This document shows positions 40,183 through 47,702 of a DNA stretch of 48,066 bases, in pieces. Location: the IMG/VR virus record IMGVR_UViG_3300033148_003903, positions 1 to 48,066 of that record. One strand, written 5' to 3'. Numbering within the stretch: the stretch's first letter is position 1; each line of letters starts with the position of its first letter. Both the position numbers and the translations under genes were made by a program. The DNA is from a virus. The notes beneath the pieces are model-generated. The model was not told the DNA's origin. It searched no databases and saw nothing but the letters and a program-made list of their open reading frames with translations.

Positions 40183-42495
40183 ATGAAACGGGCACTGATA
40201 GTATTACTGTTAATCGCAGGTTACGTAGGGGCGGCGACGTTCTGGCATATCACAACTTTATCGACTGGCGTTGTATCGAGTCAATATGAACCGGAGCGGT
40301 TCGCGGCCAACGGCAGCACAACGACATTCGCGTTCTCTTTCCCATTGGGAGCGACTACGGATTTAGAGGTCTATCTGGTTGTGGATGCTACGGGCGTCGG
40401 TACTGAACTGACTTTGACTACGGACTATTCCCTGTCGTTCACGAATAATAACCTGTCGAAGGGCGGTACGATAACTACTGTCGATACATACGATTCCGGT
40501 TATACGATAGTGGCTATAAGGAATACGGCCAAGACCCAGACTGCGAACTTTATAAGGGGCCAGGACATACCGGAGGAAACTCTTGAAGGCATTTTGGACC
40601 GACAGACAATGTCCATTCAAGACCTCTGGGTTGCCCAAGATAGATCGCCTCACGCCCCAGCAACAGACGACGATCCTGATATGGAGCTTCCAAACGCTAT
40701 TGATCGGGCGAGTAAGTATCTCGCATTCGATGCCGCTGGCGATGCAATAGCGTCGTCCGGGCCGACCGGCGACAGCTCCATACCAGTAAGCTCTTTTATG
40801 GAGACCGTTCTGGACGATACCGATGGCGAATCGGTTATGACTACATTGGGCGGCGTTTACGTTTACAACGTCCAGACGTTCGGTGCTACGGGCGACGGCA
40901 GTACCGACGATACGGTTGCGATGAACTTGGCGACGACTACCGCGAATAGCGACGGCGGCGGGACCGTGTACGTGCCCAAAGGCACTTACAAATTGACAAG
41001 CTCCCTAATCCTCCACAGTAACACAACTCTATGGATGGACCCGAACGCAGTCCTATTGAGAAACTTCGCGGGCGCCGCCGCCGTTGCCGGATATTCGGCG
41101 AAGAATGGAACGATTCGGAACGCTACTCTCGACGTGAGCGATCCCGATACGAACATTACCATTATCGGCGGCCAGATAGTCTCGGACAACGTTTCCTACG
41201 TCGGCAACCATTTAATGATGTGGGGCGTCGATAACTTTCGCATGGAAGGGACGCGGGTGCGTCAGGCATACGGGAACGACCAGGGCCTCATCTATCGAGG
41301 CAATAACGCCGTATTCTCAAACTTGAATATAGACGTTATCAGCGTCACTGATACCGAAGCGACTCCAAACGACGGGCTGCATATAGCGTCCGGGTCGAAT
41401 ATACGAGTCACCAACTGTTATATTAAAGCCGAAGATGATTCAATCGCCCTGGCCAATTACAACGACGACGGCAACTCGGCAATTACCGATGTGGTGATTT
41501 CCAACTGCATCTTCGTTTCCAATCGCAATAATATCAAAATCTCACACGCCTGGAACGTAACCAATATTCATCAGCGAATTGCTATAACCAACTGCATCGG
41601 CTACCAGTTAGGCGGCGGCGGAGAACACCTCTGCCAGAACCTTACAATCCTGCCCGAAGAAAGCAGCGACGACAGTAAGATTAAGCACGTAGTGGTAAGT
41701 AACTGCATCTTTCACCAGGCGGCCTTCGACGAATGGGCCTCGTACAATGCCCACGGAGTATTCGTAAAGGGCAGCGATAACGTACTGCTCGATAATGTGT
41801 GGGTAATAGCACCTAACCGGACGGGATTCTGGATTCAGGATTGCGATAACGTCCAGATTCGAGGCGGGGGGGTGGATACTCCACGCAATAGTGGCTATCC
41901 GTGCGTTCAACTCTATACGGTCGATGACATTCTTATCGACGGTGCGTACCTGTCCACACCGACCGGGGCCCAGAACATTTTGATAAACGATGAGTGCGAT
42001 AATATAAGGATTATCAACTGCGATATTAGGGGTATAGTAAACGCCGGGTCGGGCATTGCCACTAACGCCGGCAGCACCGTCGTCGGGCTGAACATAAGAG
42101 GCAATATGTTCTCTAAAGGCTCCACTACCGCATACGGCTACCAGGCGGCGGGCACTGAATCGTATATCCTGTTCGCTGATAACGACTGCCGAGGCGTCAC
42201 GTCGGGCGTTAAGACTATCGGTGACGTGAACAGTAACCTGATGATGCGCAATAACATCGGCTATGTAACGGAAAACTCAGGCACAGACACGCTCGAAAAC
42301 AGTAAAACATCAGTGGCGGTTACGCATGGTATGAGCGAGACGCCGACTACCGTGAGTATTACGTGGGCGGAGGACCCGGCAAACGCTATTGCAGACTGGT
42401 GGGTCAGTGCAGTCGGGGCAACTACCTTTACGTTGAACGGTGCGAACCCCGGTGCAACTAATCTCGATTTCTATTGGGAAGCAAAAGTACGATAA
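40183..42495 (+). CDS. Tailspike: T7-type N-terminus with GH28-like depolymerase, signal peptide
   Basis: The 770-residue product opens with RALIVLLLIAGYVGAATF, a signal-like segment, then the T7 fibre N-terminal domain (YEPERFAANGSTTTFAFSFP, residues about 34-53). From about residue 230 a right-handed beta-helix begins (VQTFGATGDGSTDDTVAMNL, GGTVYVPKGTYKL). It holds the GH28 polygalacturonase-like motif NDGLHIASGSNIRVTNC followed by AEDDSIAL, which carries the NxD and DD catalytic acids. It probably cleaves a host surface polysaccharide. The RBS AGGAG fixes the start. Confidence 0.85.
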   Translation: MKRALIVLLLIAGYVGAATFWHITTLSTGVVSSQYEPERFAANGSTTTFAFSFPLGATTDLEVYLVVDATGVGTELTLTTDYSLSFTNNNLSKGGTITTVDTYDSGYTIVAIRNTAKTQTANFIRGQDIPEETLEGILDRQTMSIQDLWVAQDRSPHAPATDDDPDMELPNAIDRASKYLAFDAAGDAIASSGPTGDSSIPVSSFMETVLDDTDGESVMTTLGGVYVYNVQTFGATGDGSTDDTVAMNLATTTANSDGGGTVYVPKGTYKLTSSLILHSNTTLWMDPNAVLLRNFAGAAAVAGYSAKNGTIRNATLDVSDPDTNITIIGGQIVSDNVSYVGNHLMMWGVDNFRMEGTRVRQAYGNDQGLIYRGNNAVFSNLNIDVISVTDTEATPNDGLHIASGSNIRVTNCYIKAEDDSIALANYNDDGNSAITDVVISNCIFVSNRNNIKISHAWNVTNIHQRIAITNCIGYQLGGGGEHLCQNLTILPEESSDDSKIKHVVVSNCIFHQAAFDEWASYNAHGVFVKGSDNVLLDNVWVIAPNRTGFWIQDCDNVQIRGGGVDTPRNSGYPCVQLYTVDDILIDGAYLSTPTGAQNILINDECDNIRIINCDIRGIVNAGSGIATNAGSTVVGLNIRGNMFSKGSTTAYGYQAAGTESYILFADNDCRGVTSGVKTIGDVNSNLMMRNNIGYVTENSGTDTLENSKTSVAVTHGMSETPTTVSITWAEDPANAIADWWVSAVGATTFTLNGANPGATNLDFYWEAKVR

Positions 42496-42506
42496 CGGAG
42501 ATAACA

Positions 42507-42758
42507 ATGGCAAAGAGAAACGGCAATAATGTATGGGCGATCAGGATACTCGTAATACTGGCGCTGGCTGCTGTAGGCGCTGCCGTCGCTTTCGGCGACT
42601 GGCGCGGCGGGACAAAGAAAGAAGTAACGATATTGCGCGAGGATCAGAAGGAAGATCAGGCCATGCTGCTATTGCACGACCGCAAGATTACCGTTTTAGA
42701 GACCCGGCAAGAGGCCATATATGAAGGCGTTAAGCGCATCGAGGAGAAGCTAAAATGA
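42507..42758 (+). CDS. Small membrane coiled-coil protein
   Basis: The 83-residue product has one N-terminal membrane helix (IRILVILALAAVGAAVAFG) and a coiled coil with LETRQEAIYEGVKRI. The layout fits a phage lysis accessory such as an inner-membrane spanin or a hemolysin XhlA-like protein, but it matches neither securely. RBS GGAG. Its end overlaps the next gene. Confidence 0.6.
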   Translation: MAKRNGNNVWAIRILVILALAAVGAAVAFGDWRGGTKKEVTILREDQKEDQAMLLLHDRKITVLETRQEAIYEGVKRIEEKLK

Positions 42759-42982
42759 GCGAGCCCACCCATCAGATAGCGGAAATCCTAAGCCACGTTC
42801 ATAAAATCAATAAAATAGTAGCCGAGTTGCGGAAGCCGGAGCATAAGCCGCCCGATAGATGGCTGTCGCTTGACAATGCAGAGAAGCTGCTGAACGGCTT
42901 TGAAACTGCCATGCACGAAGTTCTGAAAACCTACGAGCAGGCCATTGAAAATAATAGTGAAAAAACCCTTGACAACGGTTAA
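42755..42982 (+). CDS. Small helical protein
   Basis: The 75-residue product is helical and charged (QIAEILSHVHKINKIVAEL, KPPDRWLSLDNAEKLL). No membrane segment. The promoter at 42969 begins inside its 3' end. Unknown function; position suggests tail or lysis assistance. Confidence 0.5.
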   Translation: MSEPTHQIAEILSHVHKINKIVAELRKPEHKPPDRWLSLDNAEKLLNGFETAMHEVLKTYEQAIENNSEKTLDNG

Positions 42983-42996
42983 GATACTGTTATGAT
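42969..42996 (+). promoter_or_regulatory. Sigma70-type promoter P4 (lysis region)
   Basis: TTGACA (42969-42974), a 16-base spacer and TATGAT (42991-42996). A transcript would start near 43003, so it serves the genes at 43032 and 43253 independently of the long structural transcript. Confidence 0.65.
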
Positions 42997-43031
42997 TACA
43001 GAAACACTATTTTTGTGAAAGGAGCCTCACA

Positions 43032-43253
43032 ATGAACATAATGGGTTGGATAGCAATGATTGACCTCTTTTTCAGACTGTGGCCTGCCATTAAGGAAATC
43101 CTCGGAGCGATTACCGACGTCAGCGAAAAAGTAGCGATGGAAGCGAAGATTTGGGAAATATTCAATACAGCCCCCAATCCCGTCGTTCTTATGACTACGC
43201 TGAGCGAAGAAATTGACAGTTGGGACGAGGCTTACCAGAAGACAGTCGCCTAA
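43032..43253 (+). CDS. Small protein with amphipathic N-terminus
   Basis: The 73-residue product starts MNIMGWIAMIDLFFRLW, followed by a hydrophilic helical body. It may insert in the membrane as a holin or pinholin, or act with the downstream phospholipase-like protein. AAAGGAG precedes the start; the stop overlaps the next ATG. Confidence 0.5.
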   Translation: MNIMGWIAMIDLFFRLWPAIKEILGAITDVSEKVAMEAKIWEIFNTAPNPVVLMTTLSEEIDSWDEAYQKTVA

Positions 43254-43972
43254 TGGCACAAGTCGATGTCCATTTTTCGATGACTTTCGCCGTCGCTCAA
43301 CGGGCGGGCCGCAAAGATGCCAAGATCATCGCGTTCAGTAACTACCAGACGGATAAGCACAAGCCGACTTTTGGCTCTCATACCCAAGTTAATGGACTAT
43401 CGTGGATGTGGTCATGGGCCGGGGTGTATTTCCATTTTACGCCAGGTGATATTATCAGGACGCCGCTGGTAACGACGGCCAATAACAGGTGCGTCCAGGC
43501 CCTCGTCGAAAAGGCCACGAATCCATTTGAGTTAGGACTTGCCCTGCACACCCTTCAAGACTCATTCAACCACCAGAATTTCTCAGGCCGGACTAATAAA
43601 ATCAATTCCTGTTTCACTGAGAAGGCATGGTATCGCCGCCTAATCCCGGACTACGGCCACTCTGATATGATGACAATGCCCGATATTACCACGGCCCAGT
43701 GGTTCGACCCTCGAATCGAGCAGAATATCAGCAATATCCATCGCACCCAGCTTTCAATTATAGCGACGGGAAAGGCCCTGGGGCTTGATTTGAGCGTGCC
43801 CGATGATTTGTTCCACCCGGTAACGGTAGATCAGCGAGAGCGGCGTATGAGGCTGTGGTCGGGGTCGCTGCGGTTCGAGGACATCGCGGAGCCGTTCTGG
43901 AGGAAATATCGCAAGGAATGGCTGGCCGCCGCCCGGCGTCAGGTCGAGATTGTCAAGACTTTCCTTTCGTGA
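43253..43972 (+). CDS. Zinc phospholipase C-like (DUF6765-like) protein
   Basis: The 239-residue product has VDVHFSMTFAVAQRAG, a D and H pair near residue 34-36 (YQTDKHK) and the signature LALHTLQDSFNHQNFSG (H99, D103, H107). This is the H-x3-D-x3-H pattern of zinc phospholipase C and S1/P1-nuclease folds and recalls DUF6765. No signal peptide is present. Its position after the tailspike with its own promoter suggests a role in lysis by attacking membrane lipids; a nuclease role is possible. It overlaps the convergent minus-strand gene by 20 bases. Confidence 0.6.
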   Translation: MAQVDVHFSMTFAVAQRAGRKDAKIIAFSNYQTDKHKPTFGSHTQVNGLSWMWSWAGVYFHFTPGDIIRTPLVTTANNRCVQALVEKATNPFELGLALHTLQDSFNHQNFSGRTNKINSCFTEKAWYRRLIPDYGHSDMMTMPDITTAQWFDPRIEQNISNIHRTQLSIIATGKALGLDLSVPDDLFHPVTVDQRERRMRLWSGSLRFEDIAEPFWRKYRKEWLAAARRQVEIVKTFLS

Positions 43973-44141
43973 CTTTCGCTAACCAATGAGGCGCAAACGC
44001 CATGGTTCTCTTTCGTCCCTTATTGCGCCGCACAATAATCATACATTCCATGTTAAGGTTTGATTCACCTATAACTTCAACAACTTCGCCTTTCATGCGG
44101 CCCTTTATAACTGTTGCTTTATCTCCAATCTCAAGGCTCAT
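43953..44141 (-). CDS. KOW-like small protein
   Basis: The 62-residue product starts MSLEIGDKATVIKGRMKG, resembling the KOW fold of NusG and ribosomal proteins (GDKATVIKGRMKGEVVEV). Such small proteins can bind RNA or RNA polymerase. It is the last gene of the minus-strand early operon. Confidence 0.6.
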   Translation of the reverse strand: MSLEIGDKATVIKGRMKGEVVEVIGESNLNMECMIIVRRNKGRKRTMAFAPHWLAKVTKGKS

Positions 44142-44397
44142 AATTACCTATCTCCTTTCGGGTATTCCCTCTGTACGCATCACAATCCTTACAACATTTT
44201 GCAGTTCCGGGGGATTCGTGGATTAACGCTCCTTTAGCGAATCGCCCACACGCCCAACATTCCGCCACGGGTCTATCTTTGTCTTTCAATGTTCCGCGTC
44301 TTACTTGAGCTATATCGCCCAGAGTCGGAACATCGCCCAAATAATCCTCAACCTCACTCATAACCCGCTTAGCGGCTTCTTTGTTATTGTCTGCCAT
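44131..44397 (-). CDS. Zinc-finger protein
   Basis: The 88-residue product has CWACG, then CCKDC in the C-terminal half, making a probable zinc ribbon, and a helical N-terminus. RBS TAAGGAG. It overlaps the next gene by 11 bases. Confidence 0.55.
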   Translation of the reverse strand: MADNNKEAAKRVMSEVEDYLGDVPTLGDIAQVRRGTLKDKDRPVAECWACGRFAKGALIHESPGTAKCCKDCDAYRGNTRKEIGNYEP

Positions 44398-44445
44398 CCT
44401 ACTTACTCCTTAACTGTGTAAGGCCCAATTGTCCTTGTGAGTTTG

Positions 44446-44631
44446 TCATGGGCTTTTTGGCTCCAGGCCGCGACCAACTAATTCGTCGCAAAGAATATTG
44501 CTGCCACGGATTTCGTGCGGAGCCCGGGCTGGTGGGGCATATCGCCAGAGTTTTTTCAGGGCTGAATTACTGAATTCGCAGATTGCTTCTGGGTCGTCTG
44601 GCCAATTCCATTTTCTACGCGGTTTTCTCAT
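44446..44631 (-). CDS. Small basic hypothetical protein
   Basis: The 61-residue product starts MRKPRRKWNWPDDPE and has an ALKKLWRYAPPARAP motif. It begins four bases after the previous gene's stop, with no strong ribosome site, so it may depend on coupled translation. Unknown. Confidence 0.5.
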   Translation of the reverse strand: MRKPRRKWNWPDDPEAICEFSNSALKKLWRYAPPARAPHEIRGSNILCDELVGRGLEPKSP

Positions 44632-44635
44632 CGGT

Positions 44636-44887
44636 TTATACGTCTGGGTACTTCATACGGTCTGGATGCTTCCGCTCGAAATCTTGAAAATCCTTAATTA
44701 CTTTAAGAACGGCTTCTTTGTGAGGTAAACTTTGTGTCAAGGCGTAATACGCGCCTAAAACAACCAGGGCATATTTGTCTTGCGCTCGGAGAACGAACAG
44801 TGGCTCATCTTCTGGCAGTGGAATTTTGCCGTCTCTTTTGACTAATCTGTTATTTTCGATGTCGTATTTTCGCTCACGTAAGGCCAT
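44636..44887 (-). CDS. Conserved small phage protein
   Basis: The 83-residue product has EDEPLFVLRAQDKYALVVLG, a block I recall from small phage and bacterial proteins of unknown role. It overlaps the previous gene by 46 bases in another frame. Confidence 0.6.
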   Translation of the reverse strand: MALRERKYDIENNRLVKRDGKIPLPEDEPLFVLRAQDKYALVVLGAYYALTQSLPHKEAVLKVIKDFQDFERKHPDRMKYPDV

Positions 44888-44994
44888 TTGAGTTTCCCTT
44901 CATTTGATTTCTGATAACATTCCTTGCACAGGTATTTGCCGTTGACTTCTACGAAGCCGGGCTTGCCGCAACTGCATAGGTACTTATTGCTCAT
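44842..44994 (-). CDS. Small zinc-ribbon protein
   Basis: The 50-residue product starts MSNKYLCSCGKPGFVEV and has CKECY, a two-CxxC ribbon. RBS AAGGG; the start overlaps the previous stop (ATGA). Confidence 0.55.
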   Translation of the reverse strand: MSNKYLCSCGKPGFVEVNGKYLCKECYQKSNEGKLKWPYVSENTTSKITD

Positions 44995-45155
44995 GTTCCC
45001 TTGAACGCCTTTGACCGGCGACAACTTTTGCAGGTTACATATTGCCGACCAAATACCGTAGTACAATTCCGATTACGAGCATATATACCACATGAGGTAT
45101 ACATGAAGATTTGTCCGTTTCTTATTTCGCGCCAATGTACTTTCTTCTTACTCAT
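44991..45155 (-). CDS. Small phage protein with HW and CxxC motifs
   Basis: The 54-residue product starts MSKKKVHWREIRNG and has SCG, then VTCKSCRRSK. The pattern of HW, CG, VTCxxC is typical of a small, common phage zinc-binding protein. It ends in an ATGA overlap with the next gene. Confidence 0.6.
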   Translation of the reverse strand: MSKKKVHWREIRNGQIFMYTSCGIYARNRNCTTVFGRQYVTCKSCRRSKAFKGT

Positions 45156-45168
45156 GTTCTGTTCCTAT

Positions 45169-45615
45169 TCAAATCGTTCCTTCAGTGATACACTTACGGC
45201 AAAGCCACACGCCGGAATACTTGGTTACTCCGGAGTTGTGTCCGCACTTTGAGCATTTGACAGCCTCTAATTGTGGGCCTTGTTTGGCAACGAAGATATT
45301 CGGCAATACATCCGTCCAATGCTCTTTTCGTAGCCAGTGTGATGCGTGTGGGATATATTTCTGCTGTGTCTTTTCTCGTCGCCAATATGCCGCGTGGCAA
45401 GGAATAGCATCTAACGCCCATTGTACGCAGTTGGCCGGTATTTGAGCCCATGCTTTCGCCGCTTCCGCCTTGCCGACCTTGCGAGGATATATCTGCCAGA
45501 ACGCCTCGAATTCGGCGGTATAAACAACGTCTTTAGCCTTCGTTTTCCGGGGCTTCTTCACCACAGCATCGCGTATCTCTGTGAGTAGCTGCAAGATTTC
45601 TTTTTCGTAAGCCAT
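45169..45615 (-). CDS. Phage replication initiator-like protein with zinc tail
   Basis: The 148-residue product has TAEFEAFWQIYPRKVGKAEA and KYIPHASHWLRKEHWTD, the conserved C-terminal region of lambda O-like and DnaT-type phage replication proteins, which recruit host helicase to the origin. It lacks a long N-terminal DNA-binding domain but has a C-terminal zinc ribbon (CSKCG then CRKC). This is the only replication-initiation gene I see in the window. Confidence 0.7.
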   Translation of the reverse strand: MAYEKEILQLLTEIRDAVVKKPRKTKAKDVVYTAEFEAFWQIYPRKVGKAEAAKAWAQIPANCVQWALDAIPCHAAYWRREKTQQKYIPHASHWLRKEHWTDVLPNIFVAKQGPQLEAVKCSKCGHNSGVTKYSGVWLCRKCITEGTI

Positions 45616-45633
45616 GTATTACCTTTGTTCTTA

Positions 45634-45653
45634 CTCCTTTGGTGGGGTTAGGG
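45634..45653 (-). repeat. 20-bp junction repeat, copy 1
   Basis: ctcctttggtggggttaggg, identical to 46289-46308. On the minus strand it supplies CCACCAAAGGAG, a strong SD for the next gene. Confidence 0.85.
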
Positions 45654-45668
45654 CTTGCTCAAGCCATA

Positions 45669-46280
45669 TTAGTCAAAATCTCTACACTTGATTTTTGTGA
45701 TAATACGCTCACCTGCACGACTTTTGAGTTCTACGGCTGGGCGCAAAACAATTCCTTCGGCACGAAATTTTCCCCAGTGAGAGTCAAAACCATCTTGAAC
45801 CATATCGACAGCAGTTTTTAGTGTTCCGTGTCCTATCGTTGGCACAATGTCTATGCCAAGAACCAGTGCTACATCCCTAACGGTATCACGCTTTAGCCAC
45901 CACTCGCCAACGAGAACATCAAATAGGACGAAATCCACGCCGCCCTTTTGGATTTTCGCACTGTAACCTTCGCCGTAAAGCGTTAGTGAATCCGTTTCCG
46001 GATGAATTGCAGCATCCATTTTATCTAAAGGAAACAGTTGTTCGAGCCGTTCAATCAATCGTGCGGGTATGTTTGCATTGTCCGTGCGCCCACCAAATTT
46101 GCGATATTCACCACGTTGCCATTCGACTCGAATATTCGTGCCGTCCACTTTTTCCGTGAATTCCCATTCGTTCCCGGCAAGATAGCCTATTTCGGGGGTA
46201 GCGAATACCAGAGGCATAATCTTGCCCTTATTCGTCATGTCTCGCTTGAATATCGTTTGGATTTTCGGGTATTTTCTCAT
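45669..46280 (-). CDS. RNA ligase (Rnl2-like nucleotidyltransferase)
   Basis: The 203-residue product has the ligase motif I FTEKVDGTNIRVEW (catalytic Lys44), then LYGEGYSAKIQKGG, EGIVLRP and ITKIKCRDFD, as in T4 Rnl2-type RNA ligases. The enzyme seals 3'-OH and 5'-phosphate RNA ends. ATG 46280 is preferred to 46286 because AAAGGAG is nine bases away. No polynucleotide kinase gene is visible, so repair of nuclease-cut tRNA would need the host or another enzyme. Confidence 0.8.
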   Translation of the reverse strand: MRKYPKIQTIFKRDMTNKGKIMPLVFATPEIGYLAGNEWEFTEKVDGTNIRVEWQRGEYRKFGGRTDNANIPARLIERLEQLFPLDKMDAAIHPETDSLTLYGEGYSAKIQKGGVDFVLFDVLVGEWWLKRDTVRDVALVLGIDIVPTIGHGTLKTAVDMVQDGFDSHWGKFRAEGIVLRPAVELKSRAGERIITKIKCRDFD

Positions 46281-46288
46281 TGTCATTG

Positions 46289-46308
46289 CTCCTTTGGTGG
46301 GGTTAGGG
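46289..46308 (-). repeat. 20-bp junction repeat, copy 2
   Basis: Exact copy of 45634-45653, here carrying the stop of the 46303-46512 gene and the ribosome site for the RNA ligase. Confidence 0.85.
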
Positions 46309-46512
46309 TATATCTATATAACCATCAGCGATTTCGTCGTGTATCTGGTCGCCCACAGCTTTCGCCTCTTTGCAAAGGGCGGCAGTTTTGCCGTAAGTGA
46401 TAGTCTCGAACATATCGTCGGCCCGGATACCAACTACGATTGCCCGAAGAAAACCGTGCTTATCGGCGTACTCGCCTAAATCTCGCACTTTCGGGTCATT
46501 GTTCCATGCCAT
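46303..46512 (-). CDS. Small conserved phage protein
   Basis: The 69-residue product has DPKVRDLGEYADKHGF and TYGKTAALCKEAKAVGDQI, a pattern I recall from phage proteins of unknown function. RBS AAGGAG. Its stop lies inside the junction repeat. Confidence 0.55.
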   Translation of the reverse strand: MAWNNDPKVRDLGEYADKHGFLRAIVVGIRADDMFETITYGKTAALCKEAKAVGDQIHDEIADGYIDIP

Positions 46513-46526
46513 TACTCAATCTCCTT

Positions 46527-47003
46527 TCAGGGCTTGTCTCTCGTTTTGTGTGCTATCGGGATTCTGGCACAAATATCTCTCGCTGTTTGTTCTTGTTGCC
46601 CCCTGGCTCTTAGAATTACCTCATCATTGGCTTCGTCTGCCTTATCAGCAGGGATATAATCTTCGCATACCGATTTAAGGGCCTCAATGTGTTTCGCCTT
46701 TTCCTCCAACGTCTCTTTCAGCCGGGCGTTCTCGGCCTCAAGCTCAATGTAAGGCTCACAGTCTGGGCATTGCCCTGCTATGCCTGCGGCAAACGCTTCC
46801 CCGTGTTTACGATCAGAATCAGTCATGCCCGGATTGAATATCTTGACATTCTGAGCCTTTTCGAGGGCTTCATTACACAGTCCGCAAAGCGTATAGAATT
46901 TGTCGTGTGCGTACTCTTGTTTTTGCCTGTTTTCAGTTATGAACCCCGTGAGCTTATCGTAACCTATTTCTATGTCTCGTAATCGTTCTTCAACGGATCG
47001 CAT
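46527..47003 (-). CDS. Coiled-coil protein with cysteine pairs
   Basis: The 158-residue product starts MRSVEERLRDIEIG, has CGLC and CPDC, and then a coiled coil (ELEAENARLKETLEEKAKH). ATG 47003 is chosen with AAGGA about nine bases away; a TTG at 47009 is possible. It is the first gene of the minus-strand operon, downstream of promoter P5. Similar in layout to the 5835-6851 protein on the other strand. Confidence 0.6.
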   Translation of the reverse strand: MRSVEERLRDIEIGYDKLTGFITENRQKQEYAHDKFYTLCGLCNEALEKAQNVKIFNPGMTDSDRKHGEAFAAGIAGQCPDCEPYIELEAENARLKETLEEKAKHIEALKSVCEDYIPADKADEANDEVILRARGQQEQTARDICARIPIAHKTRDKP

Positions 47004-47119
47004 AATCAATCATCCTTAAAAGAGACCTTGCGGGTATGAGTGCAGCATCGAAAGGAATGATGTGCCCCGCAAGGCTCTTGAAAACAAATCGAGATCATCA
47101 ATACTACACTCATAAATTA

Positions 47120-47149
47120 CAAAGTAACACCCCGCCCTGCACCCGTCAA
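47120..47149 (-). promoter_or_regulatory. Minus-strand early promoter P5
   Basis: TTGACG, 17 bases, TACTTT in GTGTTACTTTGTAATT context, reading leftward. Its 16-base core is identical to the plus-strand promoter P1. It would drive the 47003-43953 operon. Confidence 0.65.
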
Positions 47150-47205
47150 CAAAAATCTTTTATTTTTTTTTCACGCCGCGTTTGGATTGTGCCGATAAAG
47201 CACTT

Positions 47206-47340
47206 ATGAAATCGAAACTTGTCAAATCCAAGGAACGGATGGTAGAATTGAGGGGTGCGATAGAGCAGTTCAGGAAGGCTCTGAAAGTCGCCGCCCGGAT
47301 CTGTGAACAAGAGGAGCGAAAGATATGCAAGCGATGTTAG
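47206..47340 (+). CDS. Small basic protein, 44 residues
   Basis: ATG 47206 reads MKSKLVKSKERMVEL and has a helix, then a cysteine-rich end KICKRC. No clear ribosome site. It overlaps the next gene, whose start uses GAGGAG inside it. Its role may be to couple translation or to assist the endolysin. Confidence 0.45.
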   Translation: MKSKLVKSKERMVELRGAIEQFRKALKVAARICEQEERKICKRC

Positions 47341-47702
47341 TTCTTATCGTCCTGTACGCCAACCCGGAATATTTGACTATCCGGGCCGCCGCCGAGCGGA
47401 ACAACTGCGATGACCTGGTGATCCTACTGGCGATCCGCAAGGCCGAGAACGGCGCTACCGGCAAGGAGTTCGGAATTAAGGGCAAGGCATGGGGTACGGA
47501 CTTATCGACACAAGCTGGCTGGGCCGCTTGCACGGTACGGAACCATAGAATTCGTCACCGCGAACACGACTGCGGACTCGACTTTATTGCGTGCCTCTCG
47601 CGGCGATATTGCCCTGTCGGTGCGGCGAATGACCCGGATAATCTCAATAAAAACTGGGCGAGGAATGTGCGATTCTGGGTCAAAAAGCTCGGTGGTCAAT
47701 AA
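47325..47702 (+). CDS. Endolysin-like glycosidase
   Basis: The 125-residue product has LLAIRKAENGATGKEFGIKG, with the glutamate expected at a lysozyme or transglycosylase active site, and DFIACLSRRYCPVGAANDP. This matches a group of short phage peptidoglycan hydrolases. No signal peptide is seen, though the N-terminus (MLVLIVLYA) is hydrophobic. It converges with the HNH gene and overlaps it by seven bases. Confidence 0.7.
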   Translation: MQAMLVLIVLYANPEYLTIRAAAERNNCDDLVILLAIRKAENGATGKEFGIKGKAWGTDLSTQAGWAACTVRNHRIRHREHDCGLDFIACLSRRYCPVGAANDPDNLNKNWARNVRFWVKKLGGQ

